A stretch of 64,000 nt of DNA, from positions 1-64,000 of the forward strand of contig NZ_BLJI01000021.1 of the NCBI RefSeq assembly GCF_017312365.1. Reading direction: 5' to 3'. This DNA comes from Chroococcus sp. FPU101. Its GTDB lineage: Bacteria > Cyanobacteriota > Cyanobacteriia > Cyanobacteriales > Microcystaceae. This document shows, one piece after another, positions 53,645 through 63,836 of this stretch (its first letter is position 1; each line of letters begins with the position of its first letter). A program made the position numbers and the translations under genes. The notes under the pieces were generated by a model. The model ran no database searches. It was not told where the DNA came from and worked only from the letters and a program-made list of their open reading frames with translations.

Positions 53645-54562
53645 ATGGTTACATTAGGCGAACAAGCAGTTATTTCTCAATTTAATCTGACTTCTTATCT
53701 CAAAGAACGTCAAAAAGTCGTAGAAGAGGCTTTAGAACAGTCTCTCCCCATTATTAGACCCGAAAAAATTTATGAATCAATGCGCTATTCTCTGTTAGCC
53801 GGAGGAAAGCGACTTAGACCGATTCTATGTTTGACAACCTGCGAACTAATGAATGGAACGCTTGAAATGGCGATGCCTACTGCTTGCGCCTTAGAAATGA
53901 TTCATACGATGTCGTTGATTCATGATGATTTACCCGCGATGGATAATGATGATTATCGTCGCGGAAAGTTAACCAATCACAAGGTTTATGGCGAAGATAT
54001 AGCGATCCTAGCGGGTGATGGTCTACTCGCCTATGCGTTTGAATTTGTGGCGACTCAAACTCGTAATGTGGCCCCACAAAAGATTATTGAAGTGATTGCT
54101 CGTTTAGGGCGTACTGTAGGCGCGGCGGGATTAGTCGGGGGTCAAGTCTTGGATTTAGAATCAGAAGGGAGAGACGATATTACAAGCGATACCCTGACGT
54201 TTATCCATACTCATAAAACGGGGGCTTTGTTAGAAACTTCAGTGGTTGCGGGCGCAATTTTAGCAGGTGCAAGTGAAGAGGATATACAACGTTTATCCCG
54301 TTATGCTAAAAATATAGGTCTAGCGTTTCAAATTGTCGATGATATTTTAGATATTACGGCGACCCAAGAAGAATTAGGCAAAACGGCAGGAAAAGATCTA
54401 CAAGCTCAAAAAGCTACCTATCCAAGTCTCTGGGGCATTGAAGAATCTAGAAAACAAGCTCAAGCATTAGTGGATGATGCGATCGCACAATTAGCGGCTT
54501 ATGGGGAAAAAGCTGAACCTCTACGAGCCATTGCTACTTATATCGTGACTCGTAAGCACTAA
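53645..54562 (+). CDS. crtE: Geranylgeranyl/farnesyl diphosphate synthase
   Basis: This 305-residue trans-prenyltransferase has GGKRLRP (about 56-62), the first Asp-rich motif [14 protein letters not shown] (about 95-108) and second motif [10 protein letters not shown] (about 229-238). The residue pattern before the first motif (MSLIH) suits long-enough products for carotenoid and chlorophyll side chains. It is followed after 12 bases by a divergent PAP2 gene, a pairing seen in many cyanobacteria. Confidence 0.93.
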   Translation: MVTLGEQAVISQFNLTSYLKERQKVVEEALEQSLPIIRPEKIYESMRYSLLAGGKRLRPILCLTTCELMNGTLEMAMPTACALEMIHTMSLIHDDLPAMDNDDYRRGKLTNHKVYGEDIAILAGDGLLAYAFEFVATQTRNVAPQKIIEVIARLGRTVGAAGLVGGQVLDLESEGRDDITSDTLTFIHTHKTGALLETSVVAGAILAGASEEDIQRLSRYAKNIGLAFQIVDDILDITATQEELGKTAGKDLQAQKATYPSLWGIEESRKQAQALVDDAIAQLAAYGEKAEPLRAIATYIVTRKH

Positions 54563-54574
54563 GCGCTAAACACT

Positions 54575-55030
54575 ATGCAGGAGTTTGATCAAATTTTTAA
54601 TAATCACATTTTAATTGTCTCGATCGCAGCTTGTTTATTTGCCCAGTTCCTAAAGCTAATTATTGAGTTAGTTCGTCATCGAAAAGTCAATCTTCGGTAT
54701 TTGGTGACAACGGGGGGTATGCCTAGCGCACACTCGGCTTTAGTCAGTTCTTTGGCGACAGGAGTTGGTCTAAAGGAGGGTTGGGATAGTCCAATATTTG
54801 CGATCGCTTGTCTATTTGCTGTGATTGTGATGTATGATGCGGCGGGTGTTCGTCAAGCGGCGGGAAAACAAGCCCGTATTCTCAATCAAATTCTAGATGG
54901 CTTCTTTCAAGACGGCAAGGAAGTTAACGAAGAACGTTTAAAAGAATTGTTGGGACATACTCCTTTTCAAGTCCTCGTCGGGTTAGCTTTAGGGGTTGGT
55001 TTTTCTCTAGTCGCCGCCCCTGCACTTTAA
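54575..55030 (+). CDS. Divergent PAP2-family (DUF212) membrane protein
   Basis: The 151-residue protein has four hydrophobic segments and the DUF212 motifs TTGGMPSAHSALVSSLATGVG (about 46-66) and VIVMYDAAGVRQAAGKQA (about 88-105). These resemble the phosphatase motifs of PAP2 but are reduced. A role in prenyl phosphate handling is suggested by the crtE gene 12 bases upstream. It overlaps the convergent VOC gene by 4 bases. Confidence 0.9.
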   Translation: MQEFDQIFNNHILIVSIAACLFAQFLKLIIELVRHRKVNLRYLVTTGGMPSAHSALVSSLATGVGLKEGWDSPIFAIACLFAVIVMYDAAGVRQAAGKQARILNQILDGFFQDGKEVNEERLKELLGHTPFQVLVGLALGVGFSLVAAPAL

Positions 55031-55488
55031 ATCGGATCGCAGCGAATTTCGAGTAAGAAACCATCTGGATCATAAAAGTAAATTCCTCGACCTGTGGGAC
55101 GTGTCACGGGGCCATGATCGATCATTACGTTCTGATTTTTTAAGACTTCTACTGCTTGATCAAATAAATTGGGATCGATATCAAATGCTAAATGATTAGC
55201 CCGTGTAAATTGTTGTTGTGGATCAAGATCAGGTGGAGATAATTCGGGTTCCCAAAATAAATCAAGTATGATGCCATCGGGAGTCGCAAAATTAGTGACT
55301 TTTCCTTGTTCTACTAACTGTTTTAAGGTGGTTGGAATTTCTTCACCTGTCAATTCATGAAGTCCTAAGATTTGACTATAGAAATAGCGCGAAGCATCCA
55401 TATTTTTGACATTTAAAGCGATATGATGAACACTTCTTAAATAGCCATCTTTTAAACCAATCGTTTCAGAAAAAAGACTAACGGTCAT
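55027..55488 (-). CDS. VOC-superfamily (glyoxalase-like) protein
   Basis: This 153-residue protein has paired beta-alpha-beta-beta-beta units with metal-type residues: VHHIALNVKNMDASRYFYSQILG (about 20-42), ANHLAFDI (about 92) and FYDPDGFLLEIR (about 138-149). It may be a lyase, dioxygenase or resistance-type protein; no substrate is visible. Its end overlaps the DUF212 gene by 4 bases. Confidence 0.88.
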   Translation of the reverse strand: MTVSLFSETIGLKDGYLRSVHHIALNVKNMDASRYFYSQILGLHELTGEEIPTTLKQLVEQGKVTNFATPDGIILDLFWEPELSPPDLDPQQQFTRANHLAFDIDPNLFDQAVEVLKNQNVMIDHGPVTRPTGRGIYFYDPDGFLLEIRCDPI

Positions 55489-55769
55489 CGATTTAACTCG
55501 TGTTTACTTTCAAGTTTGTCTATATTCTATTTTGACGAACTTTAAGCGTAAAAACACCTAAAATTCTCTCCTCATACAATTAAGTTTTATTACAATTTTT
55601 GCTTAAATCCTTGATTTAAGGTAGGGCTAAAAAATCTTTGTATAATTAATAAAGAAATTATTATATTGCTATGCAGTACGCCCCTAGCAAGACAAAAAAA
55701 AGCTACAATAAATAAATACCTCTGTACTATTATCTTAGTAACCTCCTAAAGACTGAGTGAGACAAATAA

Positions 55770-56843
55770 ATGGCTGCAATTACCAATAATCCCGATAAAG
55801 ACAAAGCTTTAAACTTGGTATTAAATCAGATTGAGCGTAGTTTTGGCAAAGGCTCGATCATGCGTCTCGGAGATGCGACACGAATGCGGGTGGAAACCAT
55901 TCCTAGCGGTGCGCTAACTCTGGATGTAGCGTTAGGAGGTGGATTACCCAAAGGACGAATTATCGAAATTTATGGGCCAGAAAGTGCGGGAAAAACAACA
56001 CTAGCCCTTCATGCGATCGCCGAAGTGCAAAAAGCGGGTGGAGTTGCTGCGTTTGTTGATGCAGAACACGCCCTTGATGCAGCTTATGCGGCTGTTTTAG
56101 GAGTCGATATCAACAACCTATTAGTAGCCCAACCCGATACGGGAGAAGCAGGATTAGAAATCGTCGATCAATTGGTGCGTTCTGCTGCGGTGGATATGGT
56201 TGTGATTGACTCCGTAGCGGCTTTAGTCCCCAGAGCCGAAATTGAAGGCGAAATGGGCGATAATCAAGTGGGCTTACAAGCTCGACTGATGAGTAAAGCC
56301 TTAAGAAAAATTGCAGGTAATATCGGTAAGTCGGGTAGTGTCGTAATTTTCCTTAACCAGCTACGGCAAAAAATTGGCGTGACTTATGGAAACCCAGAAG
56401 TAACAACAGGTGGTAACGCTCTTAAATTCTATGCCTCAGTGCGTTTAGATATTCGTCGGGCGCAAACCCTTAAAAAAGGAAGTGAAGGCGAGTATGGAAT
56501 TCGGGCTAAGGTCAAAGTCGCTAAAAATAAAGTCGCGCCACCTTTTAGAATTGCTGAGTTTGACATCATTTTTGGTACAGGTATTTCTCAGATGGGTTGC
56601 ACGCTAGATTTAGCGGAACAAACCAATATCATTATCCGTAAAGGGGCATGGTATAACTATAACGGTGAAAATATTTCCCAGGGTCGCGATAATGCCGTGA
56701 AATATTTAGAAGAACGTCCCGAAGTCGCTGCCGAAGTTGAAAAATTAGTCCGCGAAAAACTCGAAATAGGTTCGATTCCCTTTCCGACTGCGAGTGAAGA
56801 AGACGACACCGATGATTTTAATGAACTTGATTTAGAAGATTAA
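55770..56843 (+). CDS. recA: Recombinase RecA
   Basis: RecA catalyses strand exchange and SOS activation. The 357-residue protein has the P-loop GPESAGKTT (about 69-77), VDAEHALD (about 97), the L1/L2 DNA loops with [12 protein letters not shown] and NQLRQKIGV, and an acidic C-terminus ([15 protein letters not shown]). Length is standard. It has a 281-base leader, in which no clear LexA-type box was recognised. Confidence 0.98.
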   Translation: MAAITNNPDKDKALNLVLNQIERSFGKGSIMRLGDATRMRVETIPSGALTLDVALGGGLPKGRIIEIYGPESAGKTTLALHAIAEVQKAGGVAAFVDAEHALDAAYAAVLGVDINNLLVAQPDTGEAGLEIVDQLVRSAAVDMVVIDSVAALVPRAEIEGEMGDNQVGLQARLMSKALRKIAGNIGKSGSVVIFLNQLRQKIGVTYGNPEVTTGGNALKFYASVRLDIRRAQTLKKGSEGEYGIRAKVKVAKNKVAPPFRIAEFDIIFGTGISQMGCTLDLAEQTNIIIRKGAWYNYNGENISQGRDNAVKYLEERPEVAAEVEKLVREKLEIGSIPFPTASEEDDTDDFNELDLED

Positions 56844-56866
56844 TTCATCATTGAGGGGCTTGGTCA

Positions 56867-57169
56867 TCAAGCCCGAAAAATCCCTAATTCTTCTAATAAA
56901 GGTTCCATTTCTTCAAGAGTTAACCCTTGTTGAATATAATTCGGTTGATTGGGATTATAGGGACTTTTGAGCCGATCAATCCTAGTAATCACGGCTTGCT
57001 CACTAATAACGGGAATATCTGGATCGGGGTTAGTGGGTTGCATCAAAGAACTAGAAAAACCTTTAAAGATAGCAATTTCATCGGTTTCGCCCTCATTTTC
57101 AATCGTCACGAGTAAAACTTCTTGCGGGCGTTTAATGGTATAAGCTTCGAGTCGTTTACCAATCATCAT
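56867..57169 (-). CDS. Conserved cyanobacterial hypothetical protein
   Basis: The 100-residue protein begins GKRLEAYTIKRPQEVLLVTI and has a central FKGFSSSLMQPTNPDPDIP, a pattern I associate with cyanobacterial and plastid hypothetical proteins of about 90-100 residues. No catalytic motif is visible. Two adjacent ATGs could start it (57169 or 57166). It abuts the DUF3177 gene by one base and probably shares its transcript. Confidence 0.75.
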   Translation of the reverse strand: MMIGKRLEAYTIKRPQEVLLVTIENEGETDEIAIFKGFSSSLMQPTNPDPDIPVISEQAVITRIDRLKSPYNPNQPNYIQQGLTLEEMEPLLEELGIFRA

Positions 57170-57762
57170 TATTGTTCTAGGGCGGAACGTCCTTGTTTAC
57201 CGAGACGGAAAAAGAGAAAATAAGCCAAATAAAGAACATAAAAAACTAGACCCACGATGCCAAAAAAGCCTAGTACACCTGGGGCTAAATTAGGGTGCAT
57301 CCATGCTTTGTACTGCCAAGGGGCTTCTAACCATACTTCACAAAACGGCTGTTTAATAGCACCTTCAGTCAAGACACAGGAGTAAAAGGGAAGAATGGCG
57401 ATCGCACCAATAAGTGTATAAATCGTGACTGCCCATCGCCAAGCGGTAAAAGATAATTTAAGTAAGCTTTGGGGTAAATCTTTAATTTCATCATTGAGAT
57501 CGACCCAAAACCACAACGCGATCGCAATTAAAATTCTAGCTGCGAAACTGGTGATAAATGCGATCGGCCAAGATGCAATCATTAAATATACCGTAATCAT
57601 TAATAAACTGGCGACACGCCAATAAATAATGAGCAAACGCTGTATTGACTCAACTTTTTGCAATAATGCCCAGATTAAAAAAATAATTGGCAAAATTACA
57701 GTAAATATCACAGCTAGGCGATAGTCTGTCCAGACTAAAGGTCTAAACCAAATGTCTTGCAT
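57169..57762 (-). CDS. DUF3177 membrane protein
   Basis: The 197-residue protein has about five hydrophobic segments with FRPLVWTDYRLAVIFTVILP near the start and AWMHPNLAPGVLGFFGIVGL near the end, the DUF3177 pattern of cyanobacteria. No role is known. The ATG at 57762 gives the usual start; a GTG at 57786 would add eight residues. Confidence 0.87.
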   Translation of the reverse strand: MQDIWFRPLVWTDYRLAVIFTVILPIIFLIWALLQKVESIQRLLIIYWRVASLLMITVYLMIASWPIAFITSFAARILIAIALWFWVDLNDEIKDLPQSLLKLSFTAWRWAVTIYTLIGAIAILPFYSCVLTEGAIKQPFCEVWLEAPWQYKAWMHPNLAPGVLGFFGIVGLVFYVLYLAYFLFFRLGKQGRSALEQ

Positions 57763-57866
57763 TGAGATTCGAGAGATCCATACCACAAAAAACAGAAAGC
57801 CTTCTATTAAAGAAGACTTACTGTTCTATTGTAAGTGACAAAGGTTAGCTTTATGAAGCTAAAGGA

Positions 57867-58091
57867 TTAGTCTTCATAAAGACGGCATTCGGCCGCTTCA
57901 GGATTATCATCACAGTATTTTTCAAAAGAGTTTTTGACTGGATGCTCTTGCCGTTGATGGGCGGCTTCAGCCTGTAATTCTTCTACAACGTCGTAAGCGG
58001 CGGCACAATCAGCCGATTCAGTCCCTTCTGTATTACAGACGGCTCTAGCGTTAGCTAATTCCTCTTGAATTTTTTCTTGAATATCGCTCAT
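57867..58091 (-). CDS. cp12: Calvin-cycle regulatory protein CP12
   Basis: CP12 is a redox-controlled linker that inactivates GAPDH and phosphoribulokinase in the dark. The 74-residue protein keeps both Cys pairs (CNTEGTESADC and CDDNPEAAEC), the core DVVEELQAEAAHQ (about 31-43) and the C-terminal GAPDH-binding tail ECRLYED. Both disulfide pairs are complete, so full function is likely. A small hairpin (57845-57862) follows the stop. Confidence 0.96.
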   Translation of the reverse strand: MSDIQEKIQEELANARAVCNTEGTESADCAAAYDVVEELQAEAAHQRQEHPVKNSFEKYCDDNPEAAECRLYED

Positions 58092-58464
58092 GATTCCTCA
58101 AACTAAATTAGATAATGATCTTTAATCTTAGCGTTGCTGTGAAAGTTAATTCAGTCGTTTTTTTCCACTTTAGTCAGATGAGAGTTTTGACGTGAGTGCG
58201 TGAGAGTGTTTAGCAATATTATATCAAATCTAGTCTTGCTTCAATATTAAGACTCATGAGAATGCTACTTTGAAAATCTGTTACAAATATGACAAATCTT
58301 ATTAAAAAATGAGCAACAATTTAACTTCAATAGACTGATCATTCCTTTTAGTGAGCCTAATCTTTGTTGACAATTCGTAATTTCCCATCTTAAAACCTTA
58401 AATAAAAATAAAGTATTTTTTTTAGATTAAGCTGTGTTATTTTCACTAAGAAACGCGAACGAAA
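58092..58464. other. Intergenic region upstream of cp12
   Basis: This stretch of 373 bases has no open frame of note and no structured RNA I recognise. It is AT-rich and must hold the leftward cp12 promoter; the upstream LON-domain gene ends at 58465. Confidence 0.5.
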
Positions 58465-59100
58465 TTAAGCTAAAGCATCTTTTAAAGCGGTTCTAGCGGC
58501 TAAATGATTACGAGTTGAGGTTAAAATTTCAATTTCGCGTTTTAGACGTTCGGATGTATCTTGCATTTCTAATAAAGCTTGTTGTTCTGTCGCCACTCCA
58601 TATAAATTACCAGCAACCCAATAGGATAGTTCTGTAGGAAGACTCGGTAAGTCGTCTGGAAGCTCAATTTTTTGCTCGGTTAATTTGGCTGATAAATGTA
58701 CCACATCTCGCAATAGCTGATCGACATTTTTGGCGATTGGTCTTAGATCTCTGTTGGAAGGTTGATCTTCAATCCATTCAACCAAACCAACACGATAAGG
58801 CTTGTCACGAGTATATTCTAGGACGCGAAAACGTTGCTGACCCATTGTTAAAATTTTCATGCGATCATCAGGTAGTCTTTGAAACCTCAGGATTTCGGCA
58901 CAGCAACCAACTTTAGCAATACTACCTTCAGTCGGATCAACCATCAACACTCCAAAGCGGCGATCCTCTTCTAAGATGGTATTCATCAAAATGCGGTAGC
59001 GAAACTCGAAGATGTGGAGAGGAAGGGGGCGACCTGGAAATAGAACAACTTCGGGGAGAGGAAATAACGGAAGTTCTCTTACAGCGATGGAAGATGTCAT
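58465..59100 (-). CDS. LON substrate-binding-domain protein
   Basis: The 211-residue protein begins with the LON N-terminal domain pattern LPLFPLPEVVLFPGRPLPLHIFEFRYRIL (about 10-38), then FGVLMVDPTEGSIAKVGCCAEI. It lacks ATPase and protease domains, so it is a stand-alone LON-SB protein, common in cyanobacteria, with unknown clients. A helix-rich tail ends it (about 165-205). Confidence 0.9.
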   Translation of the reverse strand: MTSSIAVRELPLFPLPEVVLFPGRPLPLHIFEFRYRILMNTILEEDRRFGVLMVDPTEGSIAKVGCCAEILRFQRLPDDRMKILTMGQQRFRVLEYTRDKPYRVGLVEWIEDQPSNRDLRPIAKNVDQLLRDVVHLSAKLTEQKIELPDDLPSLPTELSYWVAGNLYGVATEQQALLEMQDTSERLKREIEILTSTRNHLAARTALKDALA

Positions 59101-59180
59101 AGAACTGATTTGAAAAGCTTTTAGCGTTTATTAATACTTTAACGGATTTTTAAGAGTTCGTGGGCAAGAAAAAGAATCGA

Positions 59181-59217
59181 AAAAAAAGCGGGGTTAACCA
59201 AAGATATCGGTTTCCCC
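59181..59217 (-). terminator. Rho-independent terminator after psbM
   Basis: Read leftward, GGGG-x-x-ACC (59217 down) pairs with GGT-x-x-CCCC (ending 59190), and a run of seven Ts follows (59187-59181). It lies 36 bases past the psbM stop and separates psbM from the LON-domain gene. Confidence 0.7.
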
Positions 59218-59252
59218 TAGTAAAATGATATTTTCAGTAATATCGAATGATT

Positions 59253-59363
59253 TTAACCTTCTCTTTGATCTCTGTTGGTTTGAATATAGAGAATGAGTAA
59301 GAAAACGGTAGGTACTAAAACAAATAAAATGGTGGCAATGAATCCAAGATCGTTGACTTGCAT
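59253..59363 (-). CDS. psbM: Photosystem II protein M
   Basis: PsbM is a one-helix subunit at the photosystem II dimer interface. Read leftward the 36-residue product [20 protein letters not shown] plus 16 residues ends [10 protein letters not shown], a full match to the PsbM pattern. GAGGGG lies about 7 bases before the ATG. It is preceded by the ferredoxin gene, 85 bases away on the same strand. Confidence 0.96.
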   Translation of the reverse strand: MQVNDLGFIATILFVLVPTVFLLILYIQTNRDQREG

Positions 59364-59448
59364 TTTTGTTCCCCTCGAAATAATTATAAACAACCATGTC
59401 TTAGAATATCATTACATAGGCAATCGGCTAAAGACCAACTATCACCAA

Positions 59449-59745
59449 TTAAGGTTTAGTTTTAACACTAATTGGCCCATTAACCAAAGCTTGACAAGCT
59501 AAACGGTATGTTGCGGGTTTTTTCCGTAAGACTCGTTTTTCAAAAGGGGTTTTTGGGGATAAATTTTCAATCCCTTCGACAATTTCTACGACACAAGTTC
59601 CGCATTGACCATAACCCCCGCAGTTCATCAGTTTTCCTTTTAGGGTATAGATGTCAATTCCGTTTTGGATCGCTTTTTCGCGTAAATTAGCCCCATCTGC
59701 CGCTACGATGAACTTATCTTCCTTAACAAACGTGATATTAGACAT
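59449..59745 (-). CDS. 2Fe-2S ferredoxin
   Basis: The 98-residue protein binds a 2Fe-2S cluster through Cys in [11 protein letters not shown] (about 42-52) and a fourth in YRLACQ (about 84). The first spacing is C-x5-C, as in adrenodoxin or bacterial types, not the C-x4-C of the main photosynthetic ferredoxin. It has a hydrophilic N-terminus with no signal. Its partner is unknown. It sits just upstream of psbM. Confidence 0.9.
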   Translation of the reverse strand: MSNITFVKEDKFIVAADGANLREKAIQNGIDIYTLKGKLMNCGGYGQCGTCVVEIVEGIENLSPKTPFEKRVLRKKPATYRLACQALVNGPISVKTKP

Positions 59746-59890
59746 ATTGTCCCTTTACCCTAAATAGCGTTTAAGTAATATTAAAAAATATTAAATTTTT
59801 ATTACATTGTATCACTTAGGTGTATGAAGTTTGGGGATCAATTTTAAATTTGGGCTTGGTGGTCAAGCCCCAACCTACAGTTATTGTTGA

Positions 59891-61564
59891 CTAGCGTAAT
59901 TCAAATAAACGACCATCAGGCCAATTACTGACGGCACGTTGTAATTCATTAAGTGAGATATTATAGTCAACGATCGCTTGTAAATATCGACTTCTGGCAT
60001 CGGTTAAATCTCGTTGGGAGTTGATGACATCGGTTTGGGTTCCGACACCTGCCTGGAAGCGCAAACGAGCTAATCTCAAGCTTTCTGTTGCCGATTCTAC
60101 ACTTAAAGCCGCCGTTGAGATATTTTCTTGGTTTGCCACACTAGAATAGTATGCTTGTTCTACTTCAAGACGAACTTGATTTCGCAGTCTAGCAAATTCG
60201 TTATTAGCTATATCTTTCTGGCGATCAAATTGTCTGACTCGGGCAAAGGCTCTACCGCCATCAAAAAAATTCCATCTCGCTGTTGCGACAAAACTATATC
60301 CATCAACAACACTAATTTCATCGTCGAAATTATCAGCATATTCATAGTTAGCGGATAAATCAACCTTGGGTTTAATATCAGCTAGAACAATTTTTCGATC
60401 CTGTTCAGCAAGATCCCGTGCAACAAGTTGTTGTTCTAATTCGGATCGGTTTTTGTAAGCTAGTACAATACTTTCTTCAAGGGTCAGGGGCCAGTTTCCC
60501 GCTTCTTCAATAGGATCGGCTGCTGTTACATCCACTTTTTGCCCTAAGCTTAAGAGATTAACTAAAGTCCGTCTAGCAATCCGTTGGTTAGAAATATTAG
60601 TCGTTAAATCTTGATTTGCACGGGCTACATCTACTTCCGCTTGTAGCACCGAAAAACGAGTACCAAGTCCAGCTTGTTCTAAGAGTTGAGCATCCCGTAA
60701 ACTTTGGGTCGCATCTTCAATAGCCGCTTGTGCGATCGCTACTTCGGCATCGCTTCGTTGTAAATCATAATATGCTCTTGTTGCTTGGAAACGAACTTGT
60801 TCAGAATTTTGCTCAACTACTAATTTTTGACGTTGAATTTCTTGTTCAGCGCGTTGAATTTGAGCAGATCTCTCTCCACCTGTATAAAGGTTATAGGTTA
60901 AACCTAATTGTCCAGTTGCATTAGTACTTTCTTTATTCGATAAACTTTGACGTAATTGCTGCTCGGTGACATCATTAACAGGATTTGAATCACTATTCAA
61001 GCGGTCAATTCGTCTCCTCGTATTTAAATTTTGTTGAGCGAGGCCAGTCGAAGAATCCCGAGAAAAATTAAATTGTGCGTTTAGTGCTGGATAATATCTA
61101 GCTCTTTGTTCCGCTAGTTGTGCTTGACGTTGCTCAAGTTGTAGCCTGGCCGTTTGTAGCTCTTTATTATTTCTTAAAGCTAATTCAACAACTTGATTTA
61201 AACTAAGAGGCTGAACGGTGTTAATATCAACTTCACTAGGTGCAGTGGGAAAAATAAGCGGATTACCACTCGGATTTAGGAAATTTGGTGCAGGAGCGTT
61301 TTCGTTAACTCGCTTTTTCTGAGTGGATAATGGTAATAAATCCTCAGCCTGTGCTGGATCGGGATTTGCTGGTGTTGGTGGTGTTGTTTGAGCAATCTTT
61401 TCTTTTTTCGCTTTCATTTCTGACACAGCAGGAACAACATTTAGGGATTCTTCTTGAGTATCTTGTGGTGTAGGTAATGAAGTTTGAGCAGTAACTTGTT
61501 GTTCAACCATGAGCAATAAAGCTAGGCCGACTCCGACAGTTGTTAATTGACGCATAACTAGCAT
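59891..61564 (-). CDS. TolC-family outer-membrane efflux protein
   Basis: The 557-residue protein has a signal peptide (about 1-27), a Pro-rich linker (about 30-110), and two OEP repeats (about 120-545) of long helices with LSLNQVVELALRNNKELQTARLQLEQRQAQLAEQRARYYPAL-type segments (key residues A, N, L). TolC forms the outer-membrane exit for tripartite pumps such as DevBCA. A start at MRQL (61555) is also possible. Confidence 0.93.
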   Translation of the reverse strand: MLVMRQLTTVGVGLALLLMVEQQVTAQTSLPTPQDTQEESLNVVPAVSEMKAKKEKIAQTTPPTPANPDPAQAEDLLPLSTQKKRVNENAPAPNFLNPSGNPLIFPTAPSEVDINTVQPLSLNQVVELALRNNKELQTARLQLEQRQAQLAEQRARYYPALNAQFNFSRDSSTGLAQQNLNTRRRIDRLNSDSNPVNDVTEQQLRQSLSNKESTNATGQLGLTYNLYTGGERSAQIQRAEQEIQRQKLVVEQNSEQVRFQATRAYYDLQRSDAEVAIAQAAIEDATQSLRDAQLLEQAGLGTRFSVLQAEVDVARANQDLTTNISNQRIARRTLVNLLSLGQKVDVTAADPIEEAGNWPLTLEESIVLAYKNRSELEQQLVARDLAEQDRKIVLADIKPKVDLSANYEYADNFDDEISVVDGYSFVATARWNFFDGGRAFARVRQFDRQKDIANNEFARLRNQVRLEVEQAYYSSVANQENISTAALSVESATESLRLARLRFQAGVGTQTDVINSQRDLTDARSRYLQAIVDYNISLNELQRAVSNWPDGRLFELR

Positions 61565-61669
61565 TGGTTTATTATTGTGAATTCTGTATTGAAATATAAA
61601 GTTGTGATCGGAGTGAGGAGGTAAAGTAGTGGCACTACTTACCCAATATATACGTTTTTTTATCTAATC

Positions 61670-63235
61670 TTACTCATAAAAATTGTTGATCAGTGCTACT
61701 CCTTTACGTCTGAAGTCTCCTGCACCTGTCATTTTTCCAGTCTTGGTTATTCCCACTGCATGAACTCCTCCAAAAAACATATTGTGTGCTTCCCAAAGAG
61801 CAATTTTAGCAGATGAAGCAAGATGTAAGTGATTAAGATCAAATTCTTGCTCAGAAGAAGGCTCGATATTTAAAATATTATTTTCCCAGTGGATTCGAGA
61901 ATGATTGACTGCTACATCTAAGGAAAATTGAAAATCTAATAAGTTTGAAATAACTTGTAAAATTGCTGTTCTAATTCGATTGGCTCCACCTGAGCCTAAA
62001 ACAAATTTTGGTTGACTGTCTTGTAAAATTAAAGTAGGAGACATCATCGAAGATATTCTTTGATTACACGTCCACTGATGAAAGCCTAATGGATTTAGAT
62101 CTGCTTCTCCTAACATATTATTTAACATGATTCCAGTTCCAGGAATAACGTAAGATGAGCCTTCGCCATTGGATGTCGTCACGCTTGCTGCATTGCCGTC
62201 TTCATCGATCGCGCTAATATGAGTGGTACTCCCCCATTTATTGACCCCGCTTAATTCTTGATGATAGTCTTGTAGAAATTCAGTAGATAGAAAAAGCTCG
62301 GTAATATTATTTTGATATAAATTGCTATTATATTTTTTGTTTCTTGCGTGATTGGTTAATTCCATCACTCTGATTAAAATTTTTAAATGTTGTATACTGC
62401 CAAATTGAACAGAAGTTAAATCAATTTGGTCTAAGAGTTTTAAAGCAAAAGCAATTAAAATACCACCTGAACTAGGTGGCGGATTTGTTAAAAGTTCATA
62501 ATTTCTGTAACTAATTTTGAGTGGCTTTCGTTCGATAACTCGATAAGTACTTAAATCATCTTGCGTCAAATAACCGCCTCTTGATAAATCTTGGAGCATT
62601 TGAGCCGTAATGTCACCTTTATAAAAGGAATCTAAACCATTTTTTGAGAGTTCTCTTAAGCTCTGAGCTAAATCTTTGTTATAACAGATTTCACCTTGTT
62701 TTAATAAGCTTCCGTGTGGAGCATAAATTTTACGACTCTCAGGATAAGCTAAAAGAATAGGTTCTAGTAAACGATAGCTAAATTCATTAAAATCGGTCAT
62801 AACAAAGCCATTTTCTGCATAATCAATTGCAGGTTCAGCAATAACACTAAACGGCAAAGTTCCTAATTTTTTATGAATTTGAAAAAGTCCTAAAACATTG
62901 CCTGGAACAGCGATCGATCCTAGCCCAATATGAAATTCTTGAACTGCACCCCCAAAATTAACATCAATTGGATAAAAATCGATTTGGTCTAATGACTTTT
63001 TTTGTAAAGGTGTTTGACTAAAAAAATCAAATAAAATATTTTCTTTTTCTTTGGTATGAGCTAATAAAAAACCACCACCACCCACCGCCGTTAAAGTAGA
63101 TTCAACAACAAATGAAGCTAACATCGCCGCAAGTGTAGCATCAAAAGCATTGCCTCCTAATTCAAAAATAATTTGTCCTGCTTCTGCGGTTTTTGGGTGT
63201 CCTGCTGCAATTGCACCTCGTGTTTTTTTACCCAT
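61670..63235 (-). CDS. ggt: Gamma-glutamyltransferase
   Basis: This 521-residue Ntn-hydrolase has the N-terminal AAGHPKTAEAGQIIFELGGNA (about 11-31), AVGGGGFLL (about 51-59), and the autocleavage and nucleophile segment STTHISAIDEDGNAAS (about 342-357). GSGGANRIRTAILQV follows in the small subunit. Its roles would include glutathione breakdown. No signal peptide is seen, so it appears cytoplasmic, unlike many periplasmic GGT proteins. Confidence 0.9.
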   Translation of the reverse strand: MGKKTRGAIAAGHPKTAEAGQIIFELGGNAFDATLAAMLASFVVESTLTAVGGGGFLLAHTKEKENILFDFFSQTPLQKKSLDQIDFYPIDVNFGGAVQEFHIGLGSIAVPGNVLGLFQIHKKLGTLPFSVIAEPAIDYAENGFVMTDFNEFSYRLLEPILLAYPESRKIYAPHGSLLKQGEICYNKDLAQSLRELSKNGLDSFYKGDITAQMLQDLSRGGYLTQDDLSTYRVIERKPLKISYRNYELLTNPPPSSGGILIAFALKLLDQIDLTSVQFGSIQHLKILIRVMELTNHARNKKYNSNLYQNNITELFLSTEFLQDYHQELSGVNKWGSTTHISAIDEDGNAASVTTSNGEGSSYVIPGTGIMLNNMLGEADLNPLGFHQWTCNQRISSMMSPTLILQDSQPKFVLGSGGANRIRTAILQVISNLLDFQFSLDVAVNHSRIHWENNILNIEPSSEQEFDLNHLHLASSAKIALWEAHNMFFGGVHAVGITKTGKMTGAGDFRRKGVALINNFYE

Positions 63236-63247
63236 TCTAAATCCTTT

Positions 63248-63820
63248 TTAAAGAAAAAATTGTTGTATCTGACAAGGAAATTCGGCTAAAAGAGGAGAAG
63301 TTAAAACATCATTTTCTTCTAGGGTAGCCATCAGTTTTAATTGTGCTTGATCTCGACGATATACTTCAACTGTTTTTAAAAGATAGTTAACGATCCAATA
63401 TTCTTGAACTCCTTGATTTGAATATAATTTAAACTTGGCTTCTTTATCTCTCATCACGTTTTTAGTCCCAGGTGATAGTACCTCTACAATTAATTCTGGC
63501 ACACCCGTTAAATGTCCTGCATCATCTAATAAAATAGCTAATCGCTCATGGCTAATCCAAATGACATCAGGAATCACGCTATCAACTTCGGAAAAAATAA
63601 TACCAGGTGTTAGAAAAGCTTTACCCGTTCCTACTGTTTTTGACCAATTTTGTAAAGATCAATATACATTTCCACTGGCATCTTGATGTTTAATGTGAGG
63701 GGATCTGGTCACAAATAATTCTCCATCAATAAGTTCATATTTTTTATCGTCATTATCACCCGCTAGAGCTTCTAGATCGGATAACGTAAATTTAATGATT
63801 TCGGTTTTAGTTTGAAGCAT
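63248..63820 (-). pseudogene. Uma2-family (DUF820) nuclease-fold gene with one in-frame stop
   Basis: From the ATG at 63820 the frame reads through DLEALAGDNDDKKYELIDGELF, but a TGA at 63659-63661 interrupts it. The same frame then continues SLQNWSKTVGTGKAFLTPGI, VIPDVIWISHERL, PELIVEVLSPGT and YWIVNYLLKTVEVY to the stop at 63248. The PD-(D/E)xK residues are all present. Only one point mutation separates it from a full 190-residue protein; reinitiation at 63577 would make only the C-terminal part. Confidence 0.8.
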
Positions 63821-63836
63821 ATCTATTATTCCTTTT

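Noticed and set aside
55489-55769. LexA site upstream of recA
   Set aside because: No convincing inverted repeat was found in the leader; cyanobacterial LexA sites vary, so absence is not proof.
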